DNA of 64,000 bases from Lithospermum erythrorhizon. Taxonomy: Eukaryota; Streptophyta; Magnoliopsida; Boraginales; Boraginaceae. The notes under the pieces are model-generated. The model was given only the letters and a program-made list of their open reading frames with translations. It was not told where the DNA came from and searched no databases. Made by a program: the position numbers and the translations under genes. The stretch spans positions 1 through 64,000 of the forward strand of contig JADFUC010001146.1 in assembly GCA_019722365.1 (NCBI GenBank), written 5' to 3'. This document shows positions 26,001-38,851 of this stretch, piece by piece (the stretch's first letter is position 1; every line of letters begins with the position of its first letter).

Positions 26001-26870
26001 GGAAATCAATTCCAGCTGAAAATTACCTGGCGGGCAAGTGGGAGCCTTTGAGTATGTAGTAGTCAAGTGGACTATTTTAGTAAAATGGGTCGAAGTTGCC
26101 CCTCCTCAAGAAAATGTAAAAGGATAAAGATAAGAAGTGTTCCTATGGGAAACATGTTATCACTCGCTTTGGGGTACCTCGCATCCTTGTTTCTGATAAC
26201 GGGCCACAATTTGAAAGCGAAGAGTTGGCAAAGTTCTCGCTTAAAATACACATAACACCGATTCTCACCGGGTTTATTACTATCCGCAAATAAGCAACGT
26301 GTCAAGCTGAGCTTTGATGAATCTATACTCTTCAAGTGGTATTAAGAAAAATATAATTTAGAGTGAGTCGAAGCAGTGGGTCCGGCTGATGAACTCCCGC
26401 TGTCCTATGGTCCTCACAACAACTTCCTCGCATACCACGAGAAAGTCCCTCTCACTCCCTAGTATACGTGTCTCGTAGGTGCCTCGCGAGGCTGGTTTAC
26501 CCATCTTTCTCGTCAATTAGATTTCACCCAAGGAGAAAATGACCAGCGAATGAGAGAATAACTTAACTTTGTGGATGAGTCATGATATAAAGCCTTATAC
26601 AAAAATGCGCAGTAAATACAAGTATCTTATGGCTCGCATCTATACCCATGAGTAAAGAATGTTAATTCAACGCTGAGACCGTATTAAGGTTGTACTCTAT
26701 CACCCATCCCAAAAACAAAGATAAGTTGAGTCCCAAATGGGAAGGGCCATATCGAATCAGCAAAATGATTGGACCAGGGACATATGAGCTTGAAAAATTA
26801 AATGGCATTTAACTCTCGTGACCGTACGCCTCCAACTGTAAGATTATGTTTAGTTCACTTCCTAAAATTT
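23050..26870 (+). pseudogene. Ty3/gypsy pol remnant, Tat/Ogre type
   Basis: Frameshifted blocks follow the gypsy order protease, reverse transcriptase, RNase H, extra RNase H, integrase. The protease part (23266-23496) has the NSSYNGLIGRPILNALRAI block. The RT part carries VLVKKPNGTWRMCTDF, then LNKACPKDFYPLP and FMDASRGYHQI (about 23972-24150). The catalytic box near 24308 reads SVDDMLVK instead of YVDD. RNase H pieces lie at about 24600-25080. A block EWVMFVDGAG near 25150 looks like the additional archaeal-type RNase H of Tat elements. The integrase core is visible near 26165-26240 (FGVPRILVSDNGPQFES). Stops occur throughout, so it is inactive. The lineage call is from recalled family features. 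Confidence 0.85.
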
Positions 26871-28319
26871 ACATTCGTGGTTGGAGTACATCTACCACCC
26901 CTGATGTAACTCGTGGTCCGGTTATATTCGACACATATCTTTATGAATAAAAACTCATGGCTCGGTTCAATCCACCACCATCTATATGATATAAATTGAT
27001 TGCTCTGAAAATCATATGATTACAAGGCTGAACTGATCATTCACCTTAAAAATCCAGATAAGGTAACATTCACCCAAACGGATACCTTAAAACCCTTCAA
27101 AGGAAGGTACCACATCTGCAAAAATGGGAAAACATTCGCTTATGCGAATTCTCCCCTTAAAAGGTTAAACGCCGCTATGCAATTCCTTTAAAAACTAGGT
27201 TAAACGCCGCTAACGCAATTCCTTTAAAACTAGGATAATTCATATATGAACGCCAAGTCCCTTCTTAAGAAGGCATTAAAAGCATAATATTCAAGATAAG
27301 CCAAATCACACGCATCGCATTAAACGGTGATAGTAAAGATCGCGACGTTCTTGATATCAGAATGCAACTATCACAAAGAGACGTAAGTATACAAAGCGAG
27401 AATTAAAAACAAATTGCTCGTGAAGTAAATAAAACAAAGGAGGTAAAATAGAATTAAACGTGAAATTTAAAAACATTGTTTGGTTACAAAGTATCAGCGA
27501 GCCGGCACACCGCGAATCTTAGCCTCATATCGGGTAACTTTCAAGCAACTCCCCACCCGAGTCGCCGCATTGGCCACTCAAGGCCACGCATGCTGTTGTA
27601 TCCCTTTTTATTTGATCGAGGGCCCGTGACGCCCTCAAGTCATCACCTTGGCTTCCCTCCAACTCCTTACACCGAGTCCCCGGCAGTTGCCTGATCATCC
27701 TTTCTCAGATCCCAAAACCTTAGCAGCCTCCTTTCTTTAGCCAGCCTGGGCAAGAAGGTCCTCTTATCTTCCAAGCTGTCTCATGATACTGAGGTTGTGG
27801 TTCCCACCTCCTCCTTTAGGTTGTTTCGCTCATGCTCAAACCTTCAACCATCCCCATCTTCTTCGCCGATGTCAACCTCGGTTGACTTTGTTGATCATAT
27901 GACGCCATGCCGACGCCGCCACAATACGTGGCATCGCCACTTCCGCCCTTTTTCGTCTGGATACTCTATCTGCATCAATCGATGGTTTTACTATAGTTTC
28001 AATTAATAAACTCCGATAAGGGAAGAGTTAATTCGAAAATTCAAAAAATCTCAAAAATCGAAATATTATTTTAGCATTTTCTTACATTAATAAATTTCAA
28101 AAAATAATTAAAAAATAATTATATTTAATTTATCTAATTAACATAACTCTTCAGAGGAACTAAACATCATTAAACACAACTTAAAATACGCAAATCGGCC
28201 ATAATTCAAAGAAAATGTTTTTTCACATATTATTTACATAATTGTAATCACGTAACCTGAGCTCTAAGGCCTGGTGTTTTATATTCATATCTAACTAGTT
28301 CTAAACTAATCGGATGTGA
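26871..28319. other. 3' untranslated part of the gypsy relic and unassigned sequence
   Basis: No gene is seen. The frames at 27476-27694 and 27797-28006 are rich in Ser, Pro, His and Arg from C-rich sequence and match no family I know. This interval contains the tandem repeat at 27162-27233. Confidence 0.45.
27162..27233. repeat. 35-bp tandem duplication
   Basis: Two copies with period 35 contain GGTTAAACGCCGCTA and CAATTCCTTTAAAA, with one small difference (TG versus ACG). It lies downstream of the gypsy integrase, where tandem repeats are common in Tat-type elements. Confidence 0.8.
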
Positions 28320-29253
28320 ATCCCAGATGCTACGGATTATACAAAAATAATAAATCATGAATTACAAGTGTGTACCTTTCTTCTGGAATAATATTATGGC
28401 AGCGGAAAACGGATGAGCTCATATACCCAAAGTAGAGTATCTCCAAGAGTATCCACACCAGTAATTGACCCAAACTCCTCCGTGCATTTTACTAGAACGA
28501 TTAAAGTGAAACCGAAACAATAAAATGGAGAAAAACTATTTCTTCTACTCATGTAGGGCTACGAAATAACGAGGAATAGAAGAGAATTCTCTAACTTCAA
28601 AAAGTTGAAAAAATTATGAGCAAGTTTATTCTCCAAAAAGATGGTCTATTTATAGGCATCAAATGTCCTATATTTTAGGCTTTTGTGGAGAGTTTAAGCA
28701 AAACTCTTCCACCTCCTTTGAAGCGCATCTTCGCTTCCATCATGATAGAAAGTGGAGAAGTTCCACTTTATCTCACTTCTTATTCCTTAAATCAAGGCAC
28801 ATAAAATGCTAGATAGAATATTCTAGAATTATGCTTTTAGAAGAAGATTCCGGAAACCACGTCTCCTACCCATCTTAGTCGACTATGATGCTATTTCCAA
28901 CAATTGAAAATTCGCCCCAAAGTCCTTATATAGTTCCATTTAAAACCCCAATATTTCCTTCATGTTTCACTTTAAACCCGAGAAGTTATAATAATTACTG
29001 CTTATTATTAGTTTGATTATCAAGCTTAGAATATATTAGATATTGTCAAATCGATTATCATCTTAACATATAGATTATGAAATGACCCTCAAGTAGCCCA
29101 TTATAACCCCCTTAAATGTCGATACCTCAGAATTTTAAATATTAATTGTCAAACAATTAATATAGATTGAAACTTATGCTCTTTGAATACTTAAATCGTC
29201 GATCAATCTAATTGTTCAACGAATTTAATGAGACGATTATCTCATATTTCCAA
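28320..29253 (-). repeat. Copia-type LTR, minus strand
   Basis: On the minus strand it starts TGTTGGAAATATGAG at 29253 after the purine-rich GGGAGGATGTGGA, has a TATA-like GCCTATAAATAG (about 28653), and ends near 28320 with a GCATCTGGGATTC block like the end of the LTR near 2105. It is oriented against the neighbouring gypsy relic. No partner LTR was found, so it is a solo or truncated copy. Confidence 0.55.
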
Positions 29254-32208
29254 CATCCACATCCTCCCGCCGACTGGCAGATGATGACCCACAAATTATA
29301 CGTGAAATAACAAAAAGTGCAATGTTAAAGTTAGGTACAAATTCAAACCTAGAAAGAAAAGGTCAAAAAGCTAATACCCCAATTTGGGAGTGATCATCTT
29401 TTGCCCTGATCGAATTCTTTAATGCGGGACTGTAATTCCCGCCAATACCAAGACGACTCTGCCTAATAAACCATCACCAAGGCAATCATGGTATTATCTC
29501 TGCGGATCAGGAGCACGGTGCAATCTTGTTAGCCAACTATATCCGTATCGGTATATGGAGGAAAAGGTTTGGCTTCAGATTTAAGGGTCCAAATACAAGG
29601 AACACCGATCGTTATCTCCTCCTCCTCGAGCAAAAACCACTTTAAATAAATCGCGTGTCGTGGACCTTATTAGGCTCTTCCCGGTAAAATATTTCTTTTG
29701 CGACGAGCTCGGAAAGTGGTTTGGAAAAGGTCATGCTTATATTATATAAAAAGTTTTAAAAATAAAGTAACGTAGGTTCGACCCCTTACGATTCTACAAG
29801 AAACCTCAAAAAATTGTCACGCTTAACCACCCACCCATAGGGTTTTACCGACTTGGGGCTCGGTTGGATAAGAAGGTTATTTAGAAAGGAAGAAAAAGGG
29901 AGGCGCATGCCATAAGAAAACGACTCGACATATATGACGAAGCAGAAGTCGTGAGTTAAGTCGATCCGTGAACCTCGGCTTCTATACGGGCTCGGTCACC
30001 AGAAGGAAGGCGAGTATCTACTTTATCAAAAGGAATGAAAAAATAAATGAAAAATCCATCTAATTGATCCATCGTTATTTGGGAGGGCAAATATTTCTTA
30101 AGCGAAGGCAGTGTAGTGAGGCCATAATACCTGGGTTGGCACCGGAGTCACTGAATGGTAAGTTCTCGAACCGTAGGTTCAAGCATCCCCGCAGTGGACG
30201 CCTCGCCAGCTCTAGAAGTCTCGTTGTGGTTTGGATTTGTTCGAGGAAACAATACATAATTGTCCATTTGATTCTCGAAAAGACAGGACATTTTATCTGG
30301 CCGGGACAAAAGAAAAAGTGGGTAACAGATATACGAACAACTGCAAATCAAGAAAAATCAAAGCGGGTAGTCAAAATATCAAATTTTCTTCCAAGAACAA
30401 AAAATCCAAAAGGTCAAACACACATCCACCGAGTCGCTCAAGTCAATAAGATGAAATCAGCCCCAACTCGTGGAGCTGAACCGGCATCTTCAACTCCCCA
30501 AAATGGCCCTTAAAACCGACATTTCGGTAGCTAATCCATGTAATCAAATTCCCTTAACTGATAACACGTAAAACCACTACGTACAAGATTTATACTACAC
30601 ATGCAATCAATAATCAAGATAATCACCCAAAAAATCCTTAAAATAGCCCAAAAGAATATAAAACCTCACGAAAAACCGCTCATATTCTTGCCATGAAGTT
30701 TGCGTAAATTTGGACAAGCATGGAGAAACCGCATGTTACGGTAACATACCTTTAGAGGCGAGGAATTACGTAATCCGGCTAAAAAGAGAAACGAAATTAA
30801 AAAACAATTGGCCAGAGAGTAGGTAGAAAAGCTATGGACTTAAAAAGAAGTACTTGAAAAAAAATTAGAAGAAGAGGGAAGTACAAGTAAAGAGGAAAAG
30901 ATCTTTTATAGCAGGAGAAACCCTGACATCATCATTATTCGGAGTGGATTTCGAGATTACCTTTGTCTCCAAATGTACCACTGAGGTATCGAGAACCTCG
31001 CTGAGGAAGTTAAGTGTAAATCACAACGAAGCTCGAGGAATGAATTCGCCGACAATTTTGAGGTTCAAAAGTGGCTCAAGTAGCTTTGGAATAAGGACAT
31101 TCTCTCACATAAACACGTTGATCGTATAATGCCGGATTTAATCTATCAAGAAACTCAGGACTTATTCCTTGTTCATCCATTCTTAAGAAAACAAGAATGT
31201 TGATTAATCGGAGCATGGGCAGAAGCGAGTGGTACGGAAGAGTATGACTGGCTTCTCACCACGCCTCGCCGAATCTGCACTATCTCCACTGCCTACGCTT
31301 GTCCATTAATACTCTAGTCGCGATCACATATCCATCCACCAAAGTTCTGCAATACAAAAGCCTCAGACCAAGTGCCTATAAATGTCAAGTATTATCTCAT
31401 CATCATTCAAGCATCACAAAATTTCATCTCTTAGTACTTTTGCCTTATTTGAATCGCTACTAACTCGATCGCTCTGAATGGCCTTTATTGGTCACAGCAT
31501 CACTAAAATAAACTACGACTTATGAGATCGCCGTCAAGCTCAGTAAAGCCATTGATTCAAAAGTTCTCTATCCCAAGCACTAAATGAATATCCACCGGTA
31601 ACGAAGTCTAGATTCGATTCGCCCAATAACGAACACCTTATCAAGATCAAGTCCATCACCAAAAATTTCATGAACGGCATTGATTGGCTCTTTCTTATTA
31701 ATAAGGTGGTGCAATCGAATCGCTCTCGACACATTAATGTGAAAAATCAATTCGAAGATCACATGAGCTATTAAAATTCTCTCTCATTATAAAATACTGA
31801 GAAAACTATAAAGTTATATACTGCAAACCAAAATTGAATCTTTGGTTCAAACTAGACCGAATCCAAACATGATTCTGGATGCAAGTTGGTTCGATTAACC
31901 TTCGGAATAGAAACGATTCGAACATCAATCATCTTTACATGATACTTGTTATTTTATATCATTTATTTGATTTGATTGATATCCCATACTTCGTTCAATT
32001 TGACATGCTACGTCCTAGTATTATTTTATCATTTAATCTTATTTCACGTCGTTGTCCAAATATGACTAAATCAAGGCAATTCGAGCAGTATAAGTAACAC
32101 CCAAAGTTAAAGTTGATATATTTATTTCGTCATCATCAACATAATCAACTTCCATAAATACATATTACCAAAAATTCCAAGATTCCATTTACGCCACAAA
32201 ATTTATCT
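29254..32208. other. Repeat-derived region and P450 upstream region
   Basis: No gene is recognised. The longest frame (30064-30513, 149 codons) is basic and shows no domain I know; it lies in retroelement-like sequence and I do not call it a gene. From about 31800 the sequence becomes AT-rich and is the promoter region of the P450. TATA-like motifs lie at about 32115-32123 (TATATTTAT) and 32153-32160 (CATAAATA), 50-95 bases before the start codon. Confidence 0.5.
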
Positions 32209-35200
32209 ATGGATTTCTTCGACTCGTACTATGAAACACCGGTGATAATAATTAGAGTATTATTGCTTTGTATACCAATTCTCTTTCTTTTTAACCGTAG
32301 AAATTCTCCTAGCACCAAGACCCCTCCTCAAGTTGGTGTTGCGTTACCCATAATCGGGCACCTACACCACCAAGCCCTCAGAGGAGATCAACCTCTCCAT
32401 TTAAAGTTCACATCCTTGGCCGAAAAATTCGGTCCCATTTACAACATACGGCTCGGATCAATTCGAGCCGTAGTTGTAAGCAGTACCGAACTGGCCAAGG
32501 AACTGTTCACCACACATGACAATTTCATATTGACTAGACCAAATTCTTTAGCAAGCCAACACTTAGCTTATAGCTATGCCAATATGGGTGTTACACCTCC
32601 TGATAGATATTGGAAATGGCTAAGGAAATTTACCGCAGTGGAATTCTTCTCCCACCGCGCCCTTGAGATGGCCAAGAATGTCCCGGCCGAAGAAATCAAT
32701 ACATCAATTAAATATCTATATAACCTCTGCTCCAATGAAAAGGGTAACGCCAGAATTGCTGATATGCAACAATGGCTTCTTGATATTGCTTTGGACCTTA
32801 TGATGAGAACTGTTATAGGTAATGGTATATCAAAGTGCTTCAATTATTTGGTTTCTGGATTCTAATGATATTTTTTGACAAAATAATTTTTACACTTCAT
32901 TTCTTGATTATGATATTGCAGTCTTTGTTATCTTTTCACCCACTTTTATACTGAAACTGGGGTGGTGTTTCTACTCGCTGATCGTGAAAAATCATTTACT
33001 TATATTTTACTACATATATTGGAACTAATGGATGATTAATGACTATCACAGGTCTATCGAAAAATCCTAATAAACTCGAACCCTAATTAATCGATCAACG
33101 AATATATATTTATCGATCGCTAACTACGATCAAATAAGCGCGAATCTAAAAAACAATTTTATTTTATGTGTTTCAGATTCACCTCCACCACTAATAATAA
33201 TAGCTATGTTTATTAATAATAGAATTAAGATTACAATCTTCAAACTTCTACTACTCACCTAAATTACCAACTATTGTATGCTCAAATCAATGTAATAATA
33301 TTTTGCATGGCTTGATTCGACTACTATATATAAGAAAAAGCTTATCCTAATCCGGTTTCAAACTCGAGTATATAACAACATCCTAGTCGACTAATAACTC
33401 ATAATCCCAGTTAAGCTCGAACTCTTCCCTCCACGTAACTCTTCATCAACCCACGCCTAAATTTCGAACGCTTCCCTGCCTCATGCGACCATGTAGGCGA
33501 GTAACAACCCAACAACATATGGTCTTTCATACCTATTTTTTAGACTGTTCTAAAATGAAGACAATACATCTTTTGCCCTGGTACTGAAATTTTAGTTCCA
33601 TATACATAGGAAAACAAACTTCTGAAGGTTCCAACAATGTGGATGAGGAAGAACGAAGAAGATGGAAGAAGATGATGGAGGACACAATGAGATTGATGTT
33701 CATGCCGGTGTTGAGTGATTCGATCCCATTGCTAAAGTGGTTCGATATAGGTGGTGTTGAAAAGGAGATGATAAAGGTTAGTAAAGAAATGGATGAAATA
33801 GTTGATGTTTGGTTGAAAGAACATATGCAGAAGAAAGCCAACAAGACTAATGGCGATCAATCTGATACTCAACGCGATTTCATGGATGCCATGTTAGCCG
33901 CGGTTGAAGAGGGTGATGCAGAATTCGGTAGGCATAGTCCTTACACAATCGTTAAAGCGACAGTCATGGTAAGATTTCAATAGTTCTTGATAGCTTTCAT
34001 ATTTCCATAGATAATTACACAAACCGTCCCCTGTTTTTAAAGAAGTCGAGATAAATGTATGTGCAATATTTATGTAACTACAAGAACTAATTTACCTAAA
34101 CACATACTAATAAGTGTCGACTTTAGTTAAGCTAGATCTAAGGACAACATACAAAATTGTCTCCATACTCTCATGAATTGAATTAAGCATATTCTTGATT
34201 TTCGTTCTATAGGGAAAATACTTGAGGAAGTTACTAGATTAACTAAAAGTAGTGAATTCCTTTTACTATGGGGACCCTTTTGTGAACTAGAAATAAGTAT
34301 AGAAGGGTATTAAAATATGCTACAAAGGTTCACGTGGTAGATTTAGATAAGATTATGAATGTGGTAGATTTAGATTCAGCCATTTTTATAACTCCAAGTT
34401 GTTGATCGGAATGGATATGATTATATGAATGTGACGGACTTGGTTGGTTGCTAAGATTTTGTTACTAAGCTAAATAGTCAAACATTATATTATATTCATA
34501 GATTTTGATTCCTCTAGCAAAAGTTAAGTTAATGAAATCATCAATGTAATAATACTAAGCTAGCTGACAAAACCTTGTTATCGTCATGTCAAGGCTGCTA
34601 GATAGCTAGTTTAATTTCTTAATACAAAATGACTTAAACAAATTAAATACAGGCCATGGTAGGTGCTGGGAGCGATACTACAGCAGTGGTCATCATCTGG
34701 GCACTCTCCTTACTATTAAACGACCGGACTAAATTAAGAAAGGCTCAACAAGAATTGGACACTGTGGTTGGAAAAGAAAGAAGAGTTGACATATCAGATA
34801 TCAACAAACTTGAATATCTCCAGGCCATTGTTAAGGAGACATTCAGAATACACCCTCCAGGTGCACTTCTCATCCCTAGAGAATTCAGTGAAGACTGCAT
34901 AGTAGGAGGCTACCATGTACCAAAAGGGACCATGCTCTTCATCAACTTATATAAATTACAAAGAGATCCAAAAACGTATCCCGATCCATCAGAATTCAAG
35001 CCTGAAAGGTTTCTTGAAGCAAAGTATAAAGATATTGATCCTAGAGGTCGCCATTATGAATTGTTTCCGTTTGGTGCTGGTCGAAGAAGTTGCCCTGGGC
35101 TAAATCTTGGCATCCAAAATGTGCATTTGATTTTAGCCAATTTGTTGCATGCTTTTGATGTGTCTACCGTCGATGATCAGCTGGTTGATATGACTGCTTC

Positions 35201-35279
35201 TGTTGGAGTGATTACTAGGAAAGCAGCACCTCTCGAAATCCTCATCACGCCTCGTCTGTCTCCAGATCTTTATTACTAG
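32209..35279 (+). CDS. Cytochrome P450, CYP82-like (three exons)
   Basis: This is a probable microsomal haem-thiolate monooxygenase that inserts oxygen into a small-molecule substrate using electrons from NADPH-P450 reductase. Exons are 32209-32818, 33610-33968 and 34653-35279. All junctions are GT-AG, in phases 1 and 0, and give 531 residues, a normal length. Residues 10-30 form the ER membrane anchor, followed by basic residues and a Pro-rich hinge. The oxygen-binding helix has AGSDTT (328-333), ExxR is ETFR (385-388), PERF is 440-443, and the haem loop is FGAGRRSCPG with Cys470. All are intact. The sequence around VKAT at the second junction, VGGYHVP, and DVRG-like DPRGRHYELFPFG match CYP82 enzymes as I know them. 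CYP82 members act on flavones, alkaloids, terpenoids and coumarins, so the substrate cannot be told. It is convergent with the BAHD gene 1.1 kb downstream. Confidence 0.88.
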
Positions 35280-36354
35280 TAATACTCGTGGTCATTTATA
35301 ATGTTTTTCTTTTGCAATGTTTGTTTTTATCTGCTTGTAAGTCTCAATGGAGCATTTGATTTGAATAACTTGATTATCTTCAAGCATTGGATTTCCTTGA
35401 AATCTATGTATTTTCAGCTCTAAGAAGAATCTAAAATAATACATGAAGTGAAATGTATTGTAGTTAAAATGAGTAAATTTTTTTGATATATCATCTGCAA
35501 GATCTACTATGATCAATTGCATCATACACCTAGCTATTGACATATGTAATGTCAATTTGGTTTGAAATTATGATTGAGCTGCAGTTATGATCCCTCATAT
35601 ATTTTAGTGATGTTGAGCTTAAGTTGTCAGTGATAAATTTCGAAATGTTTCACTTTATTTACTTCTCGAATATATGGAAACTTTAAGTGTAACTAATTTG
35701 AACGATTACAACCAACTTTAAAAAAAAATAGAAATTCAAATTGAATATAAAACTCAAAATTAAAATTGTGTTCAGCCCCACACCTCAAATAATGAGGTCG
35801 TTACTACAAACAATTTGAGATGACGAATTCATATATAGTCATAGTCGTATGCTCGTATAGTACAATACAATATTCTACATACATTATATTAGTAGATGAT
35901 TATTTGATAATCGGAAAAGAATATAATGATGGTGTTATCATACATTATATAAGTCAACAAGGAAGGATAACAGTGTTATCATAGATGAGTACATGACATA
36001 TGAATAATTAACGGTGTCATATTGTAGTTTATTTAGTCAAAGTCCTAGTTAAAATTGATCGAAGTACTTTTACACAACATATTTTGATTTGGGCGTACAA
36101 ATAAAGAATTATTTATTATGAGATTAATCTTAACCTTATTAGAATTTTTTATGTAAATAATTAAATAAAATAAATTTCATATATCATTGAAAATGTATCA
36201 TGATACACATCTCGTTTTTATGAGAAAAAACATACATAAATCAACATTATTATTACACTCTTATCATTACAATAATCTTTAGAACAACTTGGATCACATT
36301 CACAATGTATGCATCTTTTTCTTCAACACATAACTAATTCTCTACTTCAAAAAT
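35280..36354. other. Intergenic spacer between convergent P450 and BAHD genes
   Basis: It is AT-rich and should hold the 3' UTRs of both genes. No additional coding signal or repeat was recognised. Confidence 0.6.
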
Positions 36355-37762
36355 TTACACAAAAGATGCAAATTCAAGAAGCTCTGGATCCGTTTCAAAC
36401 ACATTCATGACTTTCTCATCCAAAGGAACAAATGCTTCAATTCCTTCACCATTTGGACCATCAATTAATATTATGAAATTCTTAACCCCACTTGCTCCAA
36501 ATATTACCCTTTCAGGTTTGCCCCACCCAAAATCATTATCATAAAAAGGGTATCTACACATGCTTGTACAAATATACTGATCCAAACTTGCTTCACCAGA
36601 ACTCATCATTTTCATTTGTTCAATGGAGTTCATAATTTCTTGGCGGAGTTCTTCTGCAGTTACCCCCTTGAATTTATCATAAAATTGTACTTTAGCCTTG
36701 TTTAACTCGCTAACCAATCCTGGAAACGTCATATCTTTCGTATCGAAAAAGGGTACACCGAAAAAATTAGTAAAATTTCCAATGGAATTGGATGAGATTG
36801 GAGGGTTGATTAAAGGTCTCATGTTTACAACTTGAATGAAAATTGATGGTTTGGATGAATTTTGATTCACAATTGAAGTAGCTGCATGATGAGCACATTT
36901 ATGAATGAGGGCAGTTACTACTTCAACACGACTAGGATTTGTTATTCCTGTTTCACCTGAAACTTTAGCCTTGAGTTGACTTAATTTTGATGAGTGGAAA
37001 ACAAATCTTTTGGTGATACAATTTTCTTGTGAGGTAAAAGAACCAAATTCTGCTTTGAATGATGGATCATCAATAGGAGGCAGAACTGATGCAGAGTTGA
37101 GCAGAGGAGATGGTAATGGATTTTGATCTCCTGCATGTACCAAACAAATAATTTCATTAAATATGGACGATATGCTAGTCAAAAGCAACATATCAAATAA
37201 GGAACACAATAATACCTTGTTGTTTGGTAGCATCGGCCCAATCATGAGCAAAATTACACAAAGTTAGTCCATCAGCCACTTTATGGGACATGCACAAGCT
37301 AAGTGCTTTTCCTCCACAATTGAAATGTGTTAGTTGAGCAACAAAAAGACTTTCATCATCCTTTGATTTCCAAGGCAAGCCGCTAGGAAATACAACATCT
37401 TGGGCATTTATATTTGGGTTATCTGAAATTTGAGACATTTCGCAATCAATAGTAGCTTCAATTAAAGTAGCTCTCATTTCATTATTGCAAACAATGTTGA
37501 GGTTATCAACTTCTCTTCCAGCTAGAGGGTAGTATGAAGCTAGAACGTTGGATAATGAGTTCTCAAGAACATCAATGGGGATGTTGTTGAGTGAAGTGGA
37601 ATTATTCAATTTGTTTGGATAGAAAAAAGCTATGGGTATGTATACGCTATTCATTAGTTGATCGCTAAGGCCAAGCTTATAGCTCCCGGGGGGTGGTGGG
37701 GTGGTAGAGAAGGAGGGCTCAATGAACTTTCTTGAAATCAATTCAACTCTTGATAAAGCCAT
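36355..37762 (-). CDS. BAHD acyltransferase, vinorine synthase-like clade (two exons)
   Basis: It would transfer an acyl group from acyl-CoA to a hydroxyl or amine of a small metabolite in the cytosol. Exon 1 is 37216-37762 and exon 2 is 36355-37130, with an 85-bp GT-AG intron in phase 1, giving 440 residues, the usual length. I chose the start MALSRVELIS because BAHD proteins begin there; an upstream in-frame ATG at 37813 would add 17 unrelated residues. The catalytic HxxxD is HKVAD (160-164) and the structural DFGWG is intact (382-386). LASYYPLAGR (74-83) is also typical. The composition resembles the clade containing vinorine synthase, deacetylvindoline acetyltransferase and acylsugar acyltransferases, so acetyl-CoA or another short acyl donor is plausible; the acceptor is unknown. 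A TATA box lies about 75 bases upstream. Confidence 0.9.
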
Positions 37763-37835
37763 GGTATTAGATTGATAACTTGAATCAACTAGTATTAAAG
37801 ACAAATTAAACATGTATATCGAAGCAGGTTTTTCT

Positions 37836-37845
37836 CTATATATAG
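37836..37845 (-). promoter_or_regulatory. Candidate TATA box of the BAHD gene
   Basis: CTATATATAG, a palindrome, lies 74 bases before the start codon at 37762. The distance suits a plant gene with a short 5' UTR. Confidence 0.45.
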
Positions 37846-38851
37846 AAATATAAATTGATTATTCATGTAATTTAATTTCATTTAAAGATGTCTTATCGGC
37901 ACTCTGACCGCCTCTGATTTTAAATAATTATTTTATGCGTTGCCTGTTCTGAACTTATTATTGAAAGATGAGTTGGATATGTAAATTAAAAATGGTCAAA
38001 AAACTCGCAGTCCTTCCTTAACAATAATACTTTAGCTCCCAATTTGATGAAAATTAAAATTATAAGGACCGAACTAACAATTTACCAATAATTAGGGGGA
38101 CAAATAAATAAATTTAAGTCTTCTTAAAAGGAAAATGAAAAATCGTTGGACCAAAATAGTCTATAGTTATAATTGCCATGCATCATGCATTCGTATCGCT
38201 TTCAACTTTCGAGATATAGTCTACTATGGTGTACCTAAATTGGAGTACTATTGCCACTGGGCGAGTCTCACGGTGGATAGTCAACACGAAGTTTATGTTT
38301 AATAAATTAATCCAAGCTATGCCCTTTAATTGCTTGTTCAATGTGGGTAAATAATGTTGTGCTCGATAAGGTCGAATCTATACCAGTGGATATCATTTTC
38401 GTTTAATATGTAAAGCATGGCCCGGTTGAAACAATAAAAAAATACCTGGTGGGTACTATAAAATACAAGCATACATCAGATTATTGCGGAGTATTATGTG
38501 GGTACATTTAACATTATTGCATTGATTGCAAATAATAGGTGTAGGTTGAAAATGTCCAACTAGAACATATTCAATCATATATCTCACTCACCTACCGTAC
38601 TAGGACGTTGAATAACTCTAGAAAGTCAACTTAAACGTGATTGTCATATTTTTAAATGATATCAAGCACAACATTAACATTAGCCAGAGAACAAGAATTT
38701 AAATAGATTATGTACCTAATTCATTAATTTATTGTGCCGTGAACGGAAATCTACCACATAAGTAGGTACTAATTCTTTATTTACAAAAAAAAAAATCAGT
38801 TCAGAAAAACCACAAGGTAATTATATTTCGCAAGTCGAGATATTTTAAGTT
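37846..38851. other. BAHD upstream region without a gene
   Basis: It is AT-rich. I see no coding similarity and no clear repeat. Confidence 0.5.

Noticed and set aside
27476..28006. Two Ser/Pro/Arg-rich frames
   Set aside because: C-rich chance frames downstream of the gypsy relic; no known domain.
30064..30513. 149-codon open frame on the plus strand
   Set aside because: It is basic and low in recognisable motifs, overlaps other frames on both strands, and lies in retroelement-like sequence. It could be a gag fragment, but I see no zinc knuckle or capsid block.
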